In this document: positions 24,641 to 36,351 of the stretch, piece by piece | Position numbering within the stretch: the first letter of the stretch is position 1 | Layout: the number at the start of each line of letters is the position of its first letter | Assembly: GCF_019649055.1 (NCBI RefSeq) | Contig: NW_026570434.1 | Location: forward strand, 1-64,000 | Reading direction: 5' to 3' | DNA from: Paramacrobiotus metropolitanus | Taxonomy: Eukaryota; Tardigrada; Eutardigrada; Parachela; Macrobiotidae | DNA length: 64,000 nt | Notes under the pieces: model-generated | Seen by the model: the letters and a program-made list of their open reading frames with translations, nothing else | Told to the model about the DNA's origin: nothing | Database searches by the model: none | Program-made: the position numbers and the translations under genes

Positions 24641-25830
24641 CATTTTATTTTCTGAATCAACTTTTCTGGATCGTTGTTTTAGGGTAAAGTATTAGGTTAT
24701 CGCAAACGCTGTAGCACTCACGTGTGCGTATAATTACGCTATCCTTTCAAAATTAACGGAGAGACAAAGCCCTAAACAAACGCTAAACTTTCGAGAAAAA
24801 TAAGATATTTTAGGTTTCTTACAACTTTTTTGGTTTTTTTTTCACGTACGAGGAATAAAAAATTTGTCAAATCGTTATATTATATTTCTGGGATTTAGCG
24901 TGCAGTATTACACTTTTGCACACGTCACAGTGGCTCGTATAGGCACAAACTACAAAAAGCGCACTCTGTACAAAACATGAGCTGCGGAAAATTCGTTAGT
25001 CCGCTCATTTCTGTACCTTAATTTCCATGTAAAGTTTTCTTGTTTATAAACCTCACATTTGCTGCTCGAAGCTAACAGTGGCAACTCGTTGTCGCTGCCG
25101 GCATCAAGCAAGCGGAAGGTTATTTTTGTATGAATTCATGTTCGCTTATGGCTGAATTCATGTTTTGATTCATGTTTGCTTATAGGTAAAATTCATGTTC
25201 GCTTATTTTGCGGAAACTCTGAATTTGCGATTACGTACACTGAAAATTTATGCCGACCCTATTAAATTAATCAGATCATTCCTGGCTTTGCCGGCTTCAT
25301 GATCTTGACACAAAAAATAAATCGTGGAGCCGCTGGTAGATGCAGATGACAAATGCATATTGGGATCGCTAACTGGTGCAATACAATCCTTGTAATTTAC
25401 GTAGTTTATAACTTTTTTCCTAAGTATGACATTAATATTCTGCGCAATAGTGAGAAGGAAATTTTTCTCTATTATCCACCATTATTGCTGCTGTTGACGT
25501 TTTGCATTGCTTAACGTAAGTAGTTATGTCCTTGGAAACACGTGCGGCTGTTTCTTTATTTGTCAATAAGCCACTTGGTTTCATAGTACAGTACTTCTTG
25601 TAATAATGTTTAGCTATAAGCGACGTTTTAAACTTCAACCAAAGTCGGTAATACGCGTCCCTTTATGCACAAGCTGATACATTATACAGAAAGACACTTT
25701 ATTAGAACTGATTTACTGAACGCCTGTGCATCTGCTGGACACAACTGTAGAACATGAAAGACGTTTGCTGACTCAGGAAAAAATCAAAGAGCGGCACATT
25801 ATGTCTATAATCGACGTAAGGAATATAATA
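24641..25830. other. AT-rich stretch without a supported gene
   Basis: Nothing coding is supported. It contains one short tandem repeat of a GAATTCATGTTYGCTTAT word (25130-25206, about four copies). Confidence 0.55.
25130..25206. repeat. Short tandem repeat ATTCATGTTCGCTTAT
   Basis: Four degenerate copies of about 18-24 bp, each carrying ATTCATGTT and mostly followed by CGCTTAT. Confidence 0.8.
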
Positions 25831-26861
25831 ACGAAGTGGCTATTTTGCCGCAGTATTTGCGGCAGAATAGCCTTTAGCTATTTTACCGCACTATGGCCGG
25901 CAAAATAGCCATTCACTATTTAGCCGCACACTGCGTTACAATAGCCTTTGGCTATTTTACCGTAGTAAGGGCGGCAAAATAACCTTTTGCTATTTTGCCG
26001 CAGTTTCCAGTTAATATGGAGAAAATCGACGTATGGAGGGTGTGGTTAAATATCCACGTGGTTTCTTACCTTTAAACATACCAACTGTGTAGGGTAACAA
26101 GAGAATTTAGAGTTGCTACAGTAAAATAGTTACTCGGTGAACCGGTAAGACTCATAAATATATGAGACAACAAACTAAGAGCATGGAAAAAATACCATTA
26201 AGATTTTTTTGCCAGGCTGTGTTGGGTTTTTAGACTTTAGATAAAAAATTATATTGGGTGGCCGAACGAACGTATTCCAAACTTCTGCAAGCAAATGCCG
26301 TTTAAACTTAAAGCTCAAATATCCAATCGCTAGAGCAAATAAAACAACTCTTCTAGCTGTTTTGAACAATCGACAGTTCCCAGAATAGAAGCCGCATTAC
26401 ATGTTGAACTTCTACACTTATAGGCTGCCACAAAAATTCAGTAGCGCGCACTTCTCCGGTTTGATTTTTTATACTTCGGCCCACTTCACTGATGAACTGG
26501 CGTCTACTTGGGCAGCAAGTTTCCGTAGTCTCAAAGGCTATAGGTTGGAAAAAGTAACTCGATCAGTAAGCTCGACGTAGTTGCACCTCTTTCTTTCTCG
26601 CTTTTGTCTTCCCCTGCGCAAACTGCTTAACACAATTTAAACGGATACCAGATGCCCGGCGGCTCAGGCAGTGACGGACATTTTGTTCCGCCAGCCGCCG
26701 TGCTTACCGCGCGGTTTCCTTTACGTACGCCGTTGAGCGCTTGTACTTTTCAAGTGCTTGCCGCTGTACGATTGTACTTATTGTGGATGCCGAACCCATC
26801 AGTGCGTTCGCTCAGCCGTAGATTTGGCTTATTGTCGCTCCTGATTGGCTGCAGCATGCGC

Positions 26862-27552
26862 TCAGTGTGCACGCGCAACACACATAACACTATTCAACCG
26901 GGCCAGACGACTCGCTTCTGGTGTCAAAGCCACGCATTCACGTTCTGTCATGCTGTGGGAGCCCGTCAATGGTAGACTTTTATCATGCTGGCGATCCGTA
27001 GGTTTTTGCTGACTTTGGTCAGATCGCTTGCCGCCTTTAGTCCACGCGATAGCTCCGTCGCTCGGTGCCGTAGTTCGACGAAATCCACAATCTGATCCAG
27101 TCAAGGAGTCGCGGCCCGGTGCAATCGGGTCGGTTTACTTGGGACTGCTGCCCCATCGGCGTCCGGAATGTCGGGTTGGTTAGGTCGGGTCGAAATTTGT
27201 TCGCCTTTGGTGTCGACCCCGGACTTTGGTGTGACACCGGAGCATTCCCGGGCCGGCGACGGTATGATCGAGTTGTCCGTCAACAGTTTGACCGAGCTCT
27301 CCGCCGAGTGACCGTTGGTGTGGGCTGATCCGATCCACCCGGCCCGGGTAACCTTTCTGCGGCGCGGTCCACCCACTGCAGGTTCCTGTACATGTTCTCC
27401 AGGTTGTGGTTTGAGAGTTCCGAGTTGGTCCGCTTAGCCAGCCAGAACGCGAGGCTGCGAAACAAGTGTGCCCGATAGGTCGCATCGAGTTCTTGGGAGC
27501 TTCCCGCCGTTCTTCTCTTTCTCCTGCTTCTTGGTCGGATCCCAGTTTTCAA
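26862..27552 (-). pseudogene. Decayed ORF inside FB2, unrecognised
   Basis: GC-richer minus-strand frames overlap end to end and look protein-like. One contains TYRAHLFRSLAFWLAKRT and NHNLENMYRNLQWVDRAAER. The next continues with SPARECSGVTPKSGVDTKGE and PNQPDIPDADGAAVPS. At least one frameshift joins them. No family is recognised. It could be gag-like cargo of the element, or captured host sequence. Confidence 0.3.
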
Positions 27553-27719
27553 GGGAGATAGGGATGCTGTTCCTGTCGCATGAGGATCCGCACACGAATC
27601 AGGCCCTTACGTCCTTGAAAAATGCAGAAAGTCGTTTCCGGCAGACTGTCATGGGTAATTCGGCACCATGGAATTAAACGCTTTTGCCCGATTGATGCCT
27701 TTACTCCGGGGATGACTCA

Positions 27720-28420
27720 AAAATTTCCAAGTGGAGAATGCAACGCTCCTGCTACCATCTAAGGCAGAAGCTACAAAGTGGCCACGAACCGCACTGGAAC
27801 GCAGGATAGGACTACGTTGTGTGACTTTACTGCGGATGCGTACAAGTACAAGCGGACAACGTCCAGCAAAAATCGCGCAAAAAGTGTAGCGATGTGCTGC
27901 TGAATAAAACTGAAAACGGATATCATAAAAGGATTAAACTCGGCCAATGTAAGAGTCCAGTTGGCAGGTGACCGGAACAATATTGACTGGATGGAGGCAA
28001 CAGGTAAGGAAACGACCATTACCACCCTAAGCAGGGAAAACGCGGACCTTACAGAAGGCACCCACCGACTCTGAAAACGGCTGGACACCGCGACAGCTGA
28101 GAATGCCAACCTTAGGCACGTGTGCAACAATGGGTCGAGGCGACAAGCATGTTAAAACGACAGCTCCGGACGGCAACGGAAGAACGGGACGAGTAAAAGG
28201 ATAGGTACGATAGGGCCTTAATCGAGTCAACCGACTTTGCCGCACGAGCCGTCAAAGCATCAATGGAGCGGACGGACTTATGCATGAAATACTTCAACTT
28301 AGAACAGGAGCTAGGAACAGCAAAAATTTAGGCCGAACAACTTGATAAACAAATAGCCGGTCTGGAGACGGATTGTCAACAACCCGGCATACGACAACTG
28401 GATGGGAAACCCGTTTTTTG
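27720..28420 (+). pseudogene. Decayed coiled-coil coding sequence inside FB2
   Basis: Reading the plus strand across frameshifts and stops gives heptad-like, charged segments: TTLSRENADLTEGTHRL (about 28018), LDTATAENANLRHVC (28078), LKRQLRTATEERDE (28150) and KYFNLEQELGTAK (28287). Several in-frame stops and frame changes show it is dead. It resembles a long coiled-coil protein but no family is identified. Confidence 0.4.
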
Positions 28421-28897
28421 CCGAATCGGCAGCCAAAATAGTGAGTGTTAAATTTTTAATATATGGCCACAGCATAGCACTTTTAATAGATACCCGTAAC
28501 TCCGAGTACACTGCGGCAAAATAGCAAAAGGCTGTTATAACGCAGTGTGCGGTAAAATAGTGAAAGGCTAATGTGCCGCGCATACTGCGGTAAAATAGCG
28601 AAAGGCTATTGTAGCGCAGTGTGCGGCAAAATAGCAAAAGGCTATTTTGACGCACTGTAGAATACTGCGGCAAAATAGCCTTAGCCATATAATAATTATA
28701 GTACTACTTTGTCGGCCTGTCAAGGCCGCTTTGCCAAGCTTTCGGTAATGCGCTTAAAAAGTAGCTGAAGCGTTTATACATAACTATCAAGGGTAAAGGC
28801 CACTTTTAAAAGCACAAGTAAAACTTCACCCTCTTAAGCATTCCGCCTTTGTCAGTACGCGCTGTATTAAATCCACGACATGACAGAATCAAGTCTT

Positions 28898-31605
28898 TCA
28901 GTGTCGGGAACCGAAATGACCGCGCTCGTCCAGGTAGTAATCATTGCTACTGGTGGAGGTTGTCTGCACCGGACAGCCGCTGACGATGTACCATTTGGCC
29001 CATGTGCCGCTCTTGAAGGTCCACGCGGTGCATCCCGGTGTGACGACAGTGGCATAGCTGGCATTGCGCACATCCAGTCGCAGGGCATTGAGAATAGGGA
29101 TCCCGTCAAATCTGTCGGCCGCACTGTTGTAGCGGAACACGCGCCCTTCGTTCGCAATAGTCCAAATCTCACCGTCCTTCCCAATACTGACCCATTCTAG
29201 ATAGTCGAAATTATTATCCGTGGTTACGCCTAAGAGATTCCACGATCCAGTTCCGAGGATACCTGTGGCTGTACAACGAAGAATTTTAAAAGCACAGTAG
29301 AAATTTAAAATACGTAGTTCCGATTTCATAAACACGGGAATAACGATGCGCATCAACACATCATATGGATTGAGCAAACAGAATTTTCTGCTAACCTGTA
29401 TAGGTTACTGCTACTCCCTGGTTACTTCTCAAGGCCTGCACCTTGATCATCGCAGCGTTGTCTTTATTCCGTGCGTTAATCTGCAAGAAAAATGCATGCA
29501 GTCCTGTTACATTCCAGGTTCCTCGTCATTTTGCATGAGCAGAAGACGCAGCAATACGGTAATTATTAATTAATGTACAGACTTTACCTTTACTTAAACA
29601 GCAAAAGCAATGCTCACAGACAGACTTTCAGCAATTGGATCTGGTAAGCAAAGCAGTTACCGAAGTTCAGCATTTAGAAACTCCATCTAATTCTAAAACC
29701 TGCAGCTTAATTAATAATCTGAACAAGTATTAACAACATATAATGGAAGTTTATTGTCCTTGCACGGAGCGAGTGCCCCCTTTAAGCTTCAGACAGCGAG
29801 ACAGCGTAAGGGAAACCATACAAAGCATTGCAACAGCATCATGAAGTGAAGCACGAAAACATTAAGTGATTACGATAACAACAACAAACAATAGTTTTAT
29901 AATAAACAGCAAAAAACTTGTAAAGGCAGGACAGAGAGACACATTGGCTGCGGTTGCGATCAGTTGGTGTTATCGTGGACAAAGGGAGGGAGACGATCGC
30001 GCTGGGGTCGATGCATAAAACCAAAACCCACGTTAACAATTACAAATTTTCAAAATATTTTCAAAAAGAAATCGTGGGAAAAAGGAAAGCAAGGACACTT
30101 ACGCACGTAATCGCCTTTTTGTACAAATTCAACTGAGTCGCAACCATGGTACTTACTAATTAACTTTTACTTCTTTTAACATTGAACAACAAAGAATACA
30201 ATAGATAATTAATTATGCTAGACACTTGTTCTGAAAGCTTTAACTGATGGTAAATCGGTCCAGTTTACTGTCTTTAAGGCTTCGGAAAAGGTATCCAACG
30301 TGACGTAGGCGATGGGTAGCAAGGGAAGTTCATTCCAGACGGACACAAGTCTGTTGAGGTACGAGTCATGGGCAGTGGTCACTGTTATTCCACAAACGGT
30401 TGTCGGGGACGGCTCGATCGGGCATGGGTGCTTCAGGAGGCGTTCTGATATTCTGGTATTTCCTGCAACAGACTCAAGCACAGCAGTAGAGAGTTTCAGG
30501 GGAGATACAATTTGATCACCCATCGGAACCACCCGGAAAACTAATTTGTACATAAACAATAGTGCTTTTTTCAGACGGCGTGTAATCAGATCGTCCCATT
30601 CAAGTTCTTTTAGACGTTTTTCGTAATTCAAGACATTGCTGCCGAGTCGTAAAGTTTTAGAAAACCTTCTCTGACAACTTTCGATGGCATTTTTCGACTG
30701 TTTTAATGACGGCTTCATGATGACGCAACAGTAATCGATAACTGAAAGAACAAGTGCTTCAAAGAGCCGTATGCGGGCACCGTAGTCAGTGTATCGAAAA
30801 ACGTGGTTAATGTAGTTGACTCTTTTGTTGCATTTTTTTGCTACATTTTCGCTGTTGATTTTGAAGTTCAGTTTTCGATCAACAAATATTCCCAAGTGCT
30901 TTACGTAATCAGACTTTGGTATAGGAGCATTGTTGATACTGTACTGACATGAGGAATCAGGAGAAATCTTCTTTGAGAAACGAACATGGACGGACTTAGC
31001 AGCGTTAAGGATGAACTGTTTGTCAAACATGATCAGTTCCGATTATTTCTAATTTTTACAACGTTTTATTTGGTTTTTACTTTTAAGCATGTGCATCTCT
31101 AAATTCAGGAAGTGTAAAATTACCGTAGATGTGGTGAATATAAGAAATGCACGTGCATGTTTTCGTCATTCACGGAGCTACTTACAGTCTTTGAACCATC
31201 CACTGAGAAGCGTGCGAATAGCGTATTGCTTCATCGTTTACATGCACTTACTTGTTTACACAAGACATTATTCGTATACTCCCATGTGTTGCTGTTTGGA
31301 TTAAAGCGGAAGGGTTCACCAGTCTTGGTGCACATGTGATGCCAGCCATCCGGACTGGCGCCCACACTGCGTGCGTGTGTTGAGATCGCAGGGATATTTG
31401 GATTGCCCACCAGCGTCGGCGCGGGCAGTGCAACCCATGTTGTCCCATTCAGACGATGAACGACGCCGGTTCGATCGATAGCCAACAGGTAACTGCCTTT
31501 CCCGGAGATGTAGGAGAAATTGCTGGCCGGCGCACTCGGCGATGGGACCTGGCCGAAGGCCCCGGCAAGGCCGGCCAACAGAAGCAGGACACTTTCCAGA
31601 AGCAT
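28898..31605 (-). CDS. Secreted tectonin-repeat lectin, three exons, intact
   Basis: Exon 1 is 31605-31252 (CAA|GTAAGT), exon 2 is 29480-29396 (GCAG|ATTAAC, ACAG|GTTAGC) and exon 3 is 29268-28898 (TACAG|CCACAG). Lengths 354+85+371 give 810 nt and 269 residues with no stop, supporting the splice model. Signal peptide is MLLESVLLLLAGLAGAFGQ. Tectonin repeats: YISGKGSYLLAIDRTGVVH, VGASPDGWHHMC with FRFNPNSNTW, WVSIGKDGEIWTIANEG with VFRYN, then ASYATVV and WTFKSGTWAKW; it ends DYYLDERGHFGSRH. Compared with the 22.6 kb paralogue it has one extra phase-1 intron inside the old exon 2, and intron 1 is expanded to 1771 bp by a retrotransposon fragment. Confidence 0.9.
30130..31030 (-). mobile_element. 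5'-truncated LINE reverse transcriptase fragment
   Basis: An unbroken 270-codon frame (31030-30218) matches the post-catalytic part of a non-LTR reverse transcriptase: NAAKSVHVRFSKK, YVKHLGIFVDRKLNFKIN, FEALVLSVIDYCC and SCQRRFSKTLRLG, with the late ELPLLPIAYVTLDTFSEAL typical of Jockey/CR1-type tails. The YADD box lies upstream of the break and is missing. It sits in intron 1 of the tectonin gene, in the same orientation. Its intact frame suggests a younger insertion than the LINE at 9.6-13.5 kb. The 3' limit is uncertain, between about 29820 and 30130. Confidence 0.85.
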
Positions 31606-31760
31606 TTTGAGAGGATTACCGCTTGACCTTCAGAAAAACGCTATAGCAGCTACAGAAATTGGAAACGTATAAGACAGAACGGAGAAACGCAGGTCACCGA
31701 CGTAGAAAGAAACCTTTGGTCTTGAACTGGAAACTGGTTTTGCTTGCCACTTCAGCTGTT

Positions 31761-31767
31761 ATTTATA
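31761..31767 (-). promoter_or_regulatory. TATA element of three-exon tectonin gene
   Basis: GCGTATAAATAAC on the minus strand, about 155 bp above the ATG; same position class as the other two tectonin promoters. Confidence 0.6.
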
Positions 31768-31929
31768 CGCACGGTATCCGTAAAACAGGACCATTATTTA
31801 CGATAATAAAGATGTTTTCATCCTAACTGAAGTCGCGTAATAAAATCATGGAATTTTTGTTACCACACTAAGCGGAAGGAGCCCTGCTAGCTGCACTGTG
31901 AAACTGGGAATACGGTTTTTTGTTTACGA

Positions 31930-32280
31930 GGCTTCTATGATACCGTGATACTGTACATCGTGGTTGTGCAACGACAGACTCGTTAAATTCTCTTGTTTAT
32001 TTACTTATGACAACCTAAATTTCATTGTAATGGCAGTCAGGTGCTAACGCTCGGAATCAGGCTTTTTCCGCCAATCATTGTCGAAAAACAAAGCTGTAAA
32101 TTCTTGTTGGTCTATTCAACTACTAGAAAAGAAAATAATAAAAATCCATGGATATGTGGGTGTTTGTCTAGCTTTTATCGCTTTTCTGGCTAGACAAACA
32201 AAAGTATGCTCCGCAATAACACCGTTGTGGAATTGTTTGTCAGGTTTATACCAATACTGCCCTGATTGTGTGCAGCATGG
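31930..32280 (-). repeat. Tectonin duplication block, copy 3, upstream part
   Basis: Similar to 5340-5650 and 24190-24490 (shared words TATGATA, CTTGTTTATTTACTTATGACAACC, CTTTTATCG...GGCTAGACA). It shows that the promoter-upstream region was duplicated with the third tectonin gene as well. Confidence 0.6.
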
Positions 32281-32329
32281 ATAATTCGGTATTTCTTTTT
32301 ATAGAAAATTAAAACTATTTCGGGAATGA

Positions 32330-32795
32330 ATATAGTAAAGAATGCCGGGATGCTGGGAACAGAGGCCGTTATACCGTAGATACTCGTATTTCCCGGCATG
32401 AAAACGAGACAGCACCAGAAAAGCATAAATCATCTCTGCCGTAACAGGACTGCTTTCGACGAGATTATACTTGCTATAAAAGGCGCAGTAGAAGAGCTAA
32501 TGACACACCTGCAATGCTGTATCACGGACAGAAACATTTCGGATTTCACGTAGCATATCCGCCTGCTGTTCCACCAAAGTTGTGGGTCTTCCTCCCTGCC
32601 TGCCCGGCACAGGCGCTCCTCCCTTGCAGTGGAGGTTTGCTGTTTTTCCCTCTGGTGACCTGATAATGCTGTCCGCTGGCAATGTCTCCGCAGTCTTGCT
32701 CCTTGAAGACTTCTCCTTTCAATGCACGGTGCCGCTTTTCGCAAAACGGAGCGCGCGAGCGCATTGTCTAGGTTTTGATTGACTAAAAAAATCAC
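32330..32795 (-). pseudogene. Two-Ig-domain gene fragment
   Basis: Minus-strand pieces match the start of exon 2 of the Ig genes next door: LVNQNLDNALAR (32780), PADSIIRSPEGKTANLHCKGG (32680), then in another frame DPQLWWNSRRICYVKSE (32580) and RFHAGKYEYLRYNG (about 32390). Frameshifts occur after NLDNAL and after GGAPVPG. The first-domain cysteine after HAGKYE is replaced by Tyr. The second Ig domain is missing. Dead copy. Confidence 0.8.
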
Positions 32796-33225
32796 GGCAA
32801 TAACTGCATGTTCCTACTTAGGTTGTACCGGGCACTACTGGGAGCTCTGACGTAGTAGACTCTAACTTTGAATAAACTGCACAGCTGAGCTCCGCCTGCC
32901 CACGAACCAATCTGGCACCTTCCTGTTCTTTTTCGTGTTGTTTTAGCAGCAATACAATCGCGAACGAATATGCAGCTTAGAATTTAGCACTTACAGTACT
33001 ATGTAGCTCACAATTAGCACGATGCGTTCCACCCAATGCCAGGTAGGTGCCCTTCGATAAACCTACTTTATACAGCACACATAACATACACAGTAGTGAC
33101 ACACAAACATACGCTGTCAGTGCTGTCACACAGCATACACATGAGTAGGGCATCACGAAACGTAGCATCCCAGCGCAAAGGACAAACCATCGCATTATGT
33201 AACCTTGCGGTCCCAAGGAATATTT

Positions 33226-34951
33226 TCAGGTAAGCACAATTAAATAAGCATCTTGAACAATCCATTCCTGGAAGACGTCGTCTACTTTAAACCAACATTG
33301 GTAACGTCCGGCATGGTTGGGCTGCACGCGCAAGATTTCCAGAGTTGAGTGGCAGTGGCAAAAGCCATCCGTTATTATGTGAACGGTAGTCCTGAAATTG
33401 GTCATTGTAGAACGCCCGGTCTGAAATTCCTTAAACCCATCAGCATAAATGACGTGATCTTCGTTTCTCCAAAGAAACCGATCTCCAAAGTAGCCCGGCA
33501 TGGCTATGAATTTTACATAACATGGAAAACGGGCGGTGTCACCCACTCTGACGGTCACGTTGCGCATCGGTGGCTGAAAGACTTGAGCTGGTGTGACAGT
33601 TGGACTGACAAAGAATGTTTGGGTGGTGAGAAAAGAGCTGCCGTTGTACCGTCGACATTCGTATTTCCCGGCATGGACATGAGAAAATGACAGTAATTCA
33701 ATAATCATTTCTCCCGTGCTAGGGTTCTTCAAGGCGACGGTGTACTTGTTCGAAAAAGGCGTATCAATCGAATCAACAAGGCAACTGCATGTCTGCACCT
33801 CGAACGGCAGCGTTTCGGATTTCACGATGAATTTCTGCCTTCCGTTCAACCAGATCTGTGGTTTTTTCTCTGTGCCCACCGGCACAGGATTCCCTCCTTT
33901 GCAGTGCAGAGTCACTGTGCCTCCTTCGGGTGACCTGACGATGTTATCCGCTGGCCATGTCTCCGCTGGCGCGCTGATTGACGACTCCTCTAAATGGACA
34001 ATACCGTTTTTCGCCCTTCGAATGGCTTCGTCCAGGCGTTCATTAACTGGAAACCCCAGAAGAAGATTAATAATTCCAATGTATATATGTGCTTCGTTCG
34101 GCCAAGTTTAAAAGTTAATATAAAATCAGCAGGTTCCCTCGCAAATTCAGCCAACTCAGTTTCTTTACGTTTTCATTGCGCCCATGATGTTAAGGATGTG
34201 TGTTGGAGTCGGAGAATATGGTCGGCAAGGCCATACGAATCTTGTGTTAGACACTATGGTGATAGCGTTGCTGGTAGTTGCGGTACGATGTAGTACGTGT
34301 TTGCACGTTTTCTGTAATCGACGTTTATCAAGGCAGTTTAGTGGGGCTTCGGTTTATGGCAATCGACAGATTCGTGTAAGCCTTAGGTAGGAATACACCG
34401 AGTTTAGAGAAAAGGATTTGCATTACGACCAAAGTTTCCGGTTGAAAATTATATGCCGACCCGGCTCAAAAACACACTCAGCATACTTACGTGGCACTAA
34501 AAAAGCATATGAAAAAAATCGGCAAAATTTGTGTGGACGTTTTAGTCGTTTGCAGATGTTATAAGCATATTTCTAAACGCAATGGCCAAATACGCTTATT
34601 TCAGTAGTACACAGGTTGAATGCACATTAAAAAGGGTGGTACGGATATAAAAATATGCAATAACTATAAGTACGAGCTATTTGTACTACTCGGGTGCTGA
34701 AGTAGTTTAACTACGTGGCAACGATAACATGGGTATGTACAGTACTAAACCCTTTTGGGTGTGATCTTTGGATCGCTACAGCACACCATATCTGCACAGA
34801 ATCGAAAGTGAGCATTTTGTATTACATTACCAATTTAGTACTTACTGCGTTCTCGGCTTAGTCCTGTTTGTACAGAGCATGCCATTATGCTCAGCAATAC
34901 TAGGTTCAAATACAGGATCACGTGTAGTGTGTCGGTAACAAGTAAGGTCAT
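33226..34951 (-). CDS. Secreted two-Ig-domain protein A
   Basis: Exon 1 is 34951-34846 and exon 2 is 34046-33226, joined at CGCA|GTAAGT ... CCAG|TTAATG. The junction codon is A+TT (Ile), phase 1. The total of 927 nt gives 308 residues. A hydrophobic signal peptide (VILYLNLVLLSIMACSVQ) is followed by a helical segment (LDEAIRRAKNGIVHL). The first Ig-like domain runs from VTLHCKGG to AGKYECRRY, with an extra CSC. The second runs from ARFPCYVKF through FLWRNEDHVIY to AGRYQCWFKVDD, with an extra HCH. There is no transmembrane segment, so the product is predicted to be secreted. The pairing with exon 1 is supported by the identical arrangement in copy B. The function is not known. Confidence 0.85.
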
Positions 34952-35308
34952 CTTCAAAAGAGTAGACTCCTTGTCAGCAACCTTTTCTGAGCAATTTTAA
35001 ACAGCGACTAGAACTGTGGCCAGTGCAGCATTACGTGTTTTCCGATTGCTGAGCAACCGAGTTATTTGTAAGAGTGCATAATGCGCGGTTACTGAAAAAC
35101 TGCAGCCGTACTGTATTTTTATCTGCTGTTAATCAAACCGCAAGGGTGATGGCCGATACTAATCTTATTTTAACGGCAGCTGACGTAAAACACTATACGA
35201 AGTTGGCGACGCTATTCCAACAACTGCTATCTGGCTATCTGGTATATAACTAGATTATTAAGCAGTTTGGATAAAGTTTTAATTTGGGTATGATTTATGA
35301 CATTTAGG
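34046..35308. other. Intron and intergenic DNA of Ig gene A
   Basis: 34047-34845 is the intron of gene A. It includes at 34525-34560 a short stretch resembling the FB1 end (GGACGTTTTAGTCG). 34952-35308 is the space between divergent gene A and pseudogene C, with no clear TATA element. Confidence 0.5.
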
Positions 35309-36351
35309 ATGGTCTTATCAGCAATACATACTCTGCACTTTAAACGCTGTGTTTGAGCTTTGCATTCGAGAGCTTTCTAACATGCTCCGTGCCATCAGAA
35401 CTAAGCCAAGAATTCAGCAAGCATGTTTTTACCAAAATTTACATTGTCAAAAAAGTGAGTATTACTATTGTGGAAGCTTTAATCTGTGTGCGGACTTTGT
35501 TAGTCAATGGTAGACTGGACGATGCAATCCGCAACGCAAAGAACGGATTCGTTTATTTAAGGCATTCAATCAACGAGCAGGCGGAAATACGGCCAACGGA
35601 TGAAATCATTCGAGCACCAGAGGGATCTAAAGTAAGATTGTGATGCAAAGGAGTAGATCCTGTGCCAACAGGCCAACAGGAAAAGCCGCAGCTTTAGTTG
35701 AATGGAAGACGAGTATTTGCTTCACATCGCGAGACGCTGCGCTTTGAGTATCAGCGATGCAGTTGTTAGGTTGATTCGCCTACGACGCCGTTCTGGAGCA
35801 ATTACAAATATGTATATCTTGGTTAAAAGAAAGTCTGATACGGGAGAGTTGATTATTGATTTATTGGAATTTTCCCACGCCCAAGCGGGGAAATACGAGT
35901 GTGTACGAATGTCGACGGTAAAACGGCAGCTCTTTCTTAATCACCCAGACTTTCGTGGTCAGTCCGAGGGTCAACGCAACGCAGGTCTTTCGGCCACCGA
36001 TGCGCAACGTAACTGTCAGTGCGGGCGACACTGCCCGCTTTCAGTGTTCCGTAAGGTTTCTGGCCTTACCAGAAGACATTTCGGACGCGTTTTCTCTGGA
36101 GGAGCGAAGATCATGTGGTCTATGCTAATGGGTTCAACGTGTTCAAGGATATTACATCCGGACATTCCAGAAGAACCGATTTTAAAACAAATGTTAAAAT
36201 CGAAGCAGATGGGATGTGTCATTGTCACACCACTCAGGAAATCGTGCGCGTGGATGCAAACCACGCAGCGCGCTATCAGTGCTGGCTCATGGTGGATGAC
36301 ATCTTCCATGAATGGGTTATTCAGGAAGCCTTTCTTGCTGTGGCAACCTAA
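35309..36351 (+). pseudogene. Two-Ig-domain gene C, inverted and dead
   Basis: Plus strand, opposite to its neighbours. The exon 1 remnant (35309-35415) keeps TCSVPSELSQEFS, matching the end of the copy A signal exon, but has a frame break. The splice donor reads CA|GCAAGC where copies A and B have GTAAG. Exon 2 (from TTAG|TCAATGG at about 35505) keeps NGRLDDAIRNAKNGFVYLR and EIIRAPEGSKVRL, then hits TGA just before CKG and TAG in the next block, with further frameshifts. The second domain is readable at the end: NGFNVFKD, CHCHTTQEIVR, ARYQCWLMVDDIFHEW. All four of the Ig pattern cysteines can be traced. Confidence 0.88.

Larger units (their letters stand above)
25831..28686. mobile_element. 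Foldback-like element FB2 with decayed cargo
   Basis: Inverted arms of about 175 bp (25836-26012 and 28505-28680) are built from degenerate units: GGCTATTTTGCCGCAGT on the left and its complement ACTGCGGCAAAATAGC on the right. An 8-bp ATATAATA lies just outside both ends (25823-25830, 28687-28694) and could be the target duplication, though it is AT-rich. The core includes a GC-richer segment (26650-27700) and coiled-coil coding debris (27720-28420). The element ends about 210 bp downstream of the tectonin stop codon at 28898. Confidence 0.75.

Noticed and set aside
26652-26975. Possible gene start in GC-richer DNA
   Set aside because: No ATG context, splice site or recognisable domain; lies inside FB2 next to decayed frames.
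34895-34925. GGTTCAAAT word resembling a tRNA B box
   Set aside because: No A box or cloverleaf could be built around it; it is in or next to the signal-peptide exon of Ig gene A.
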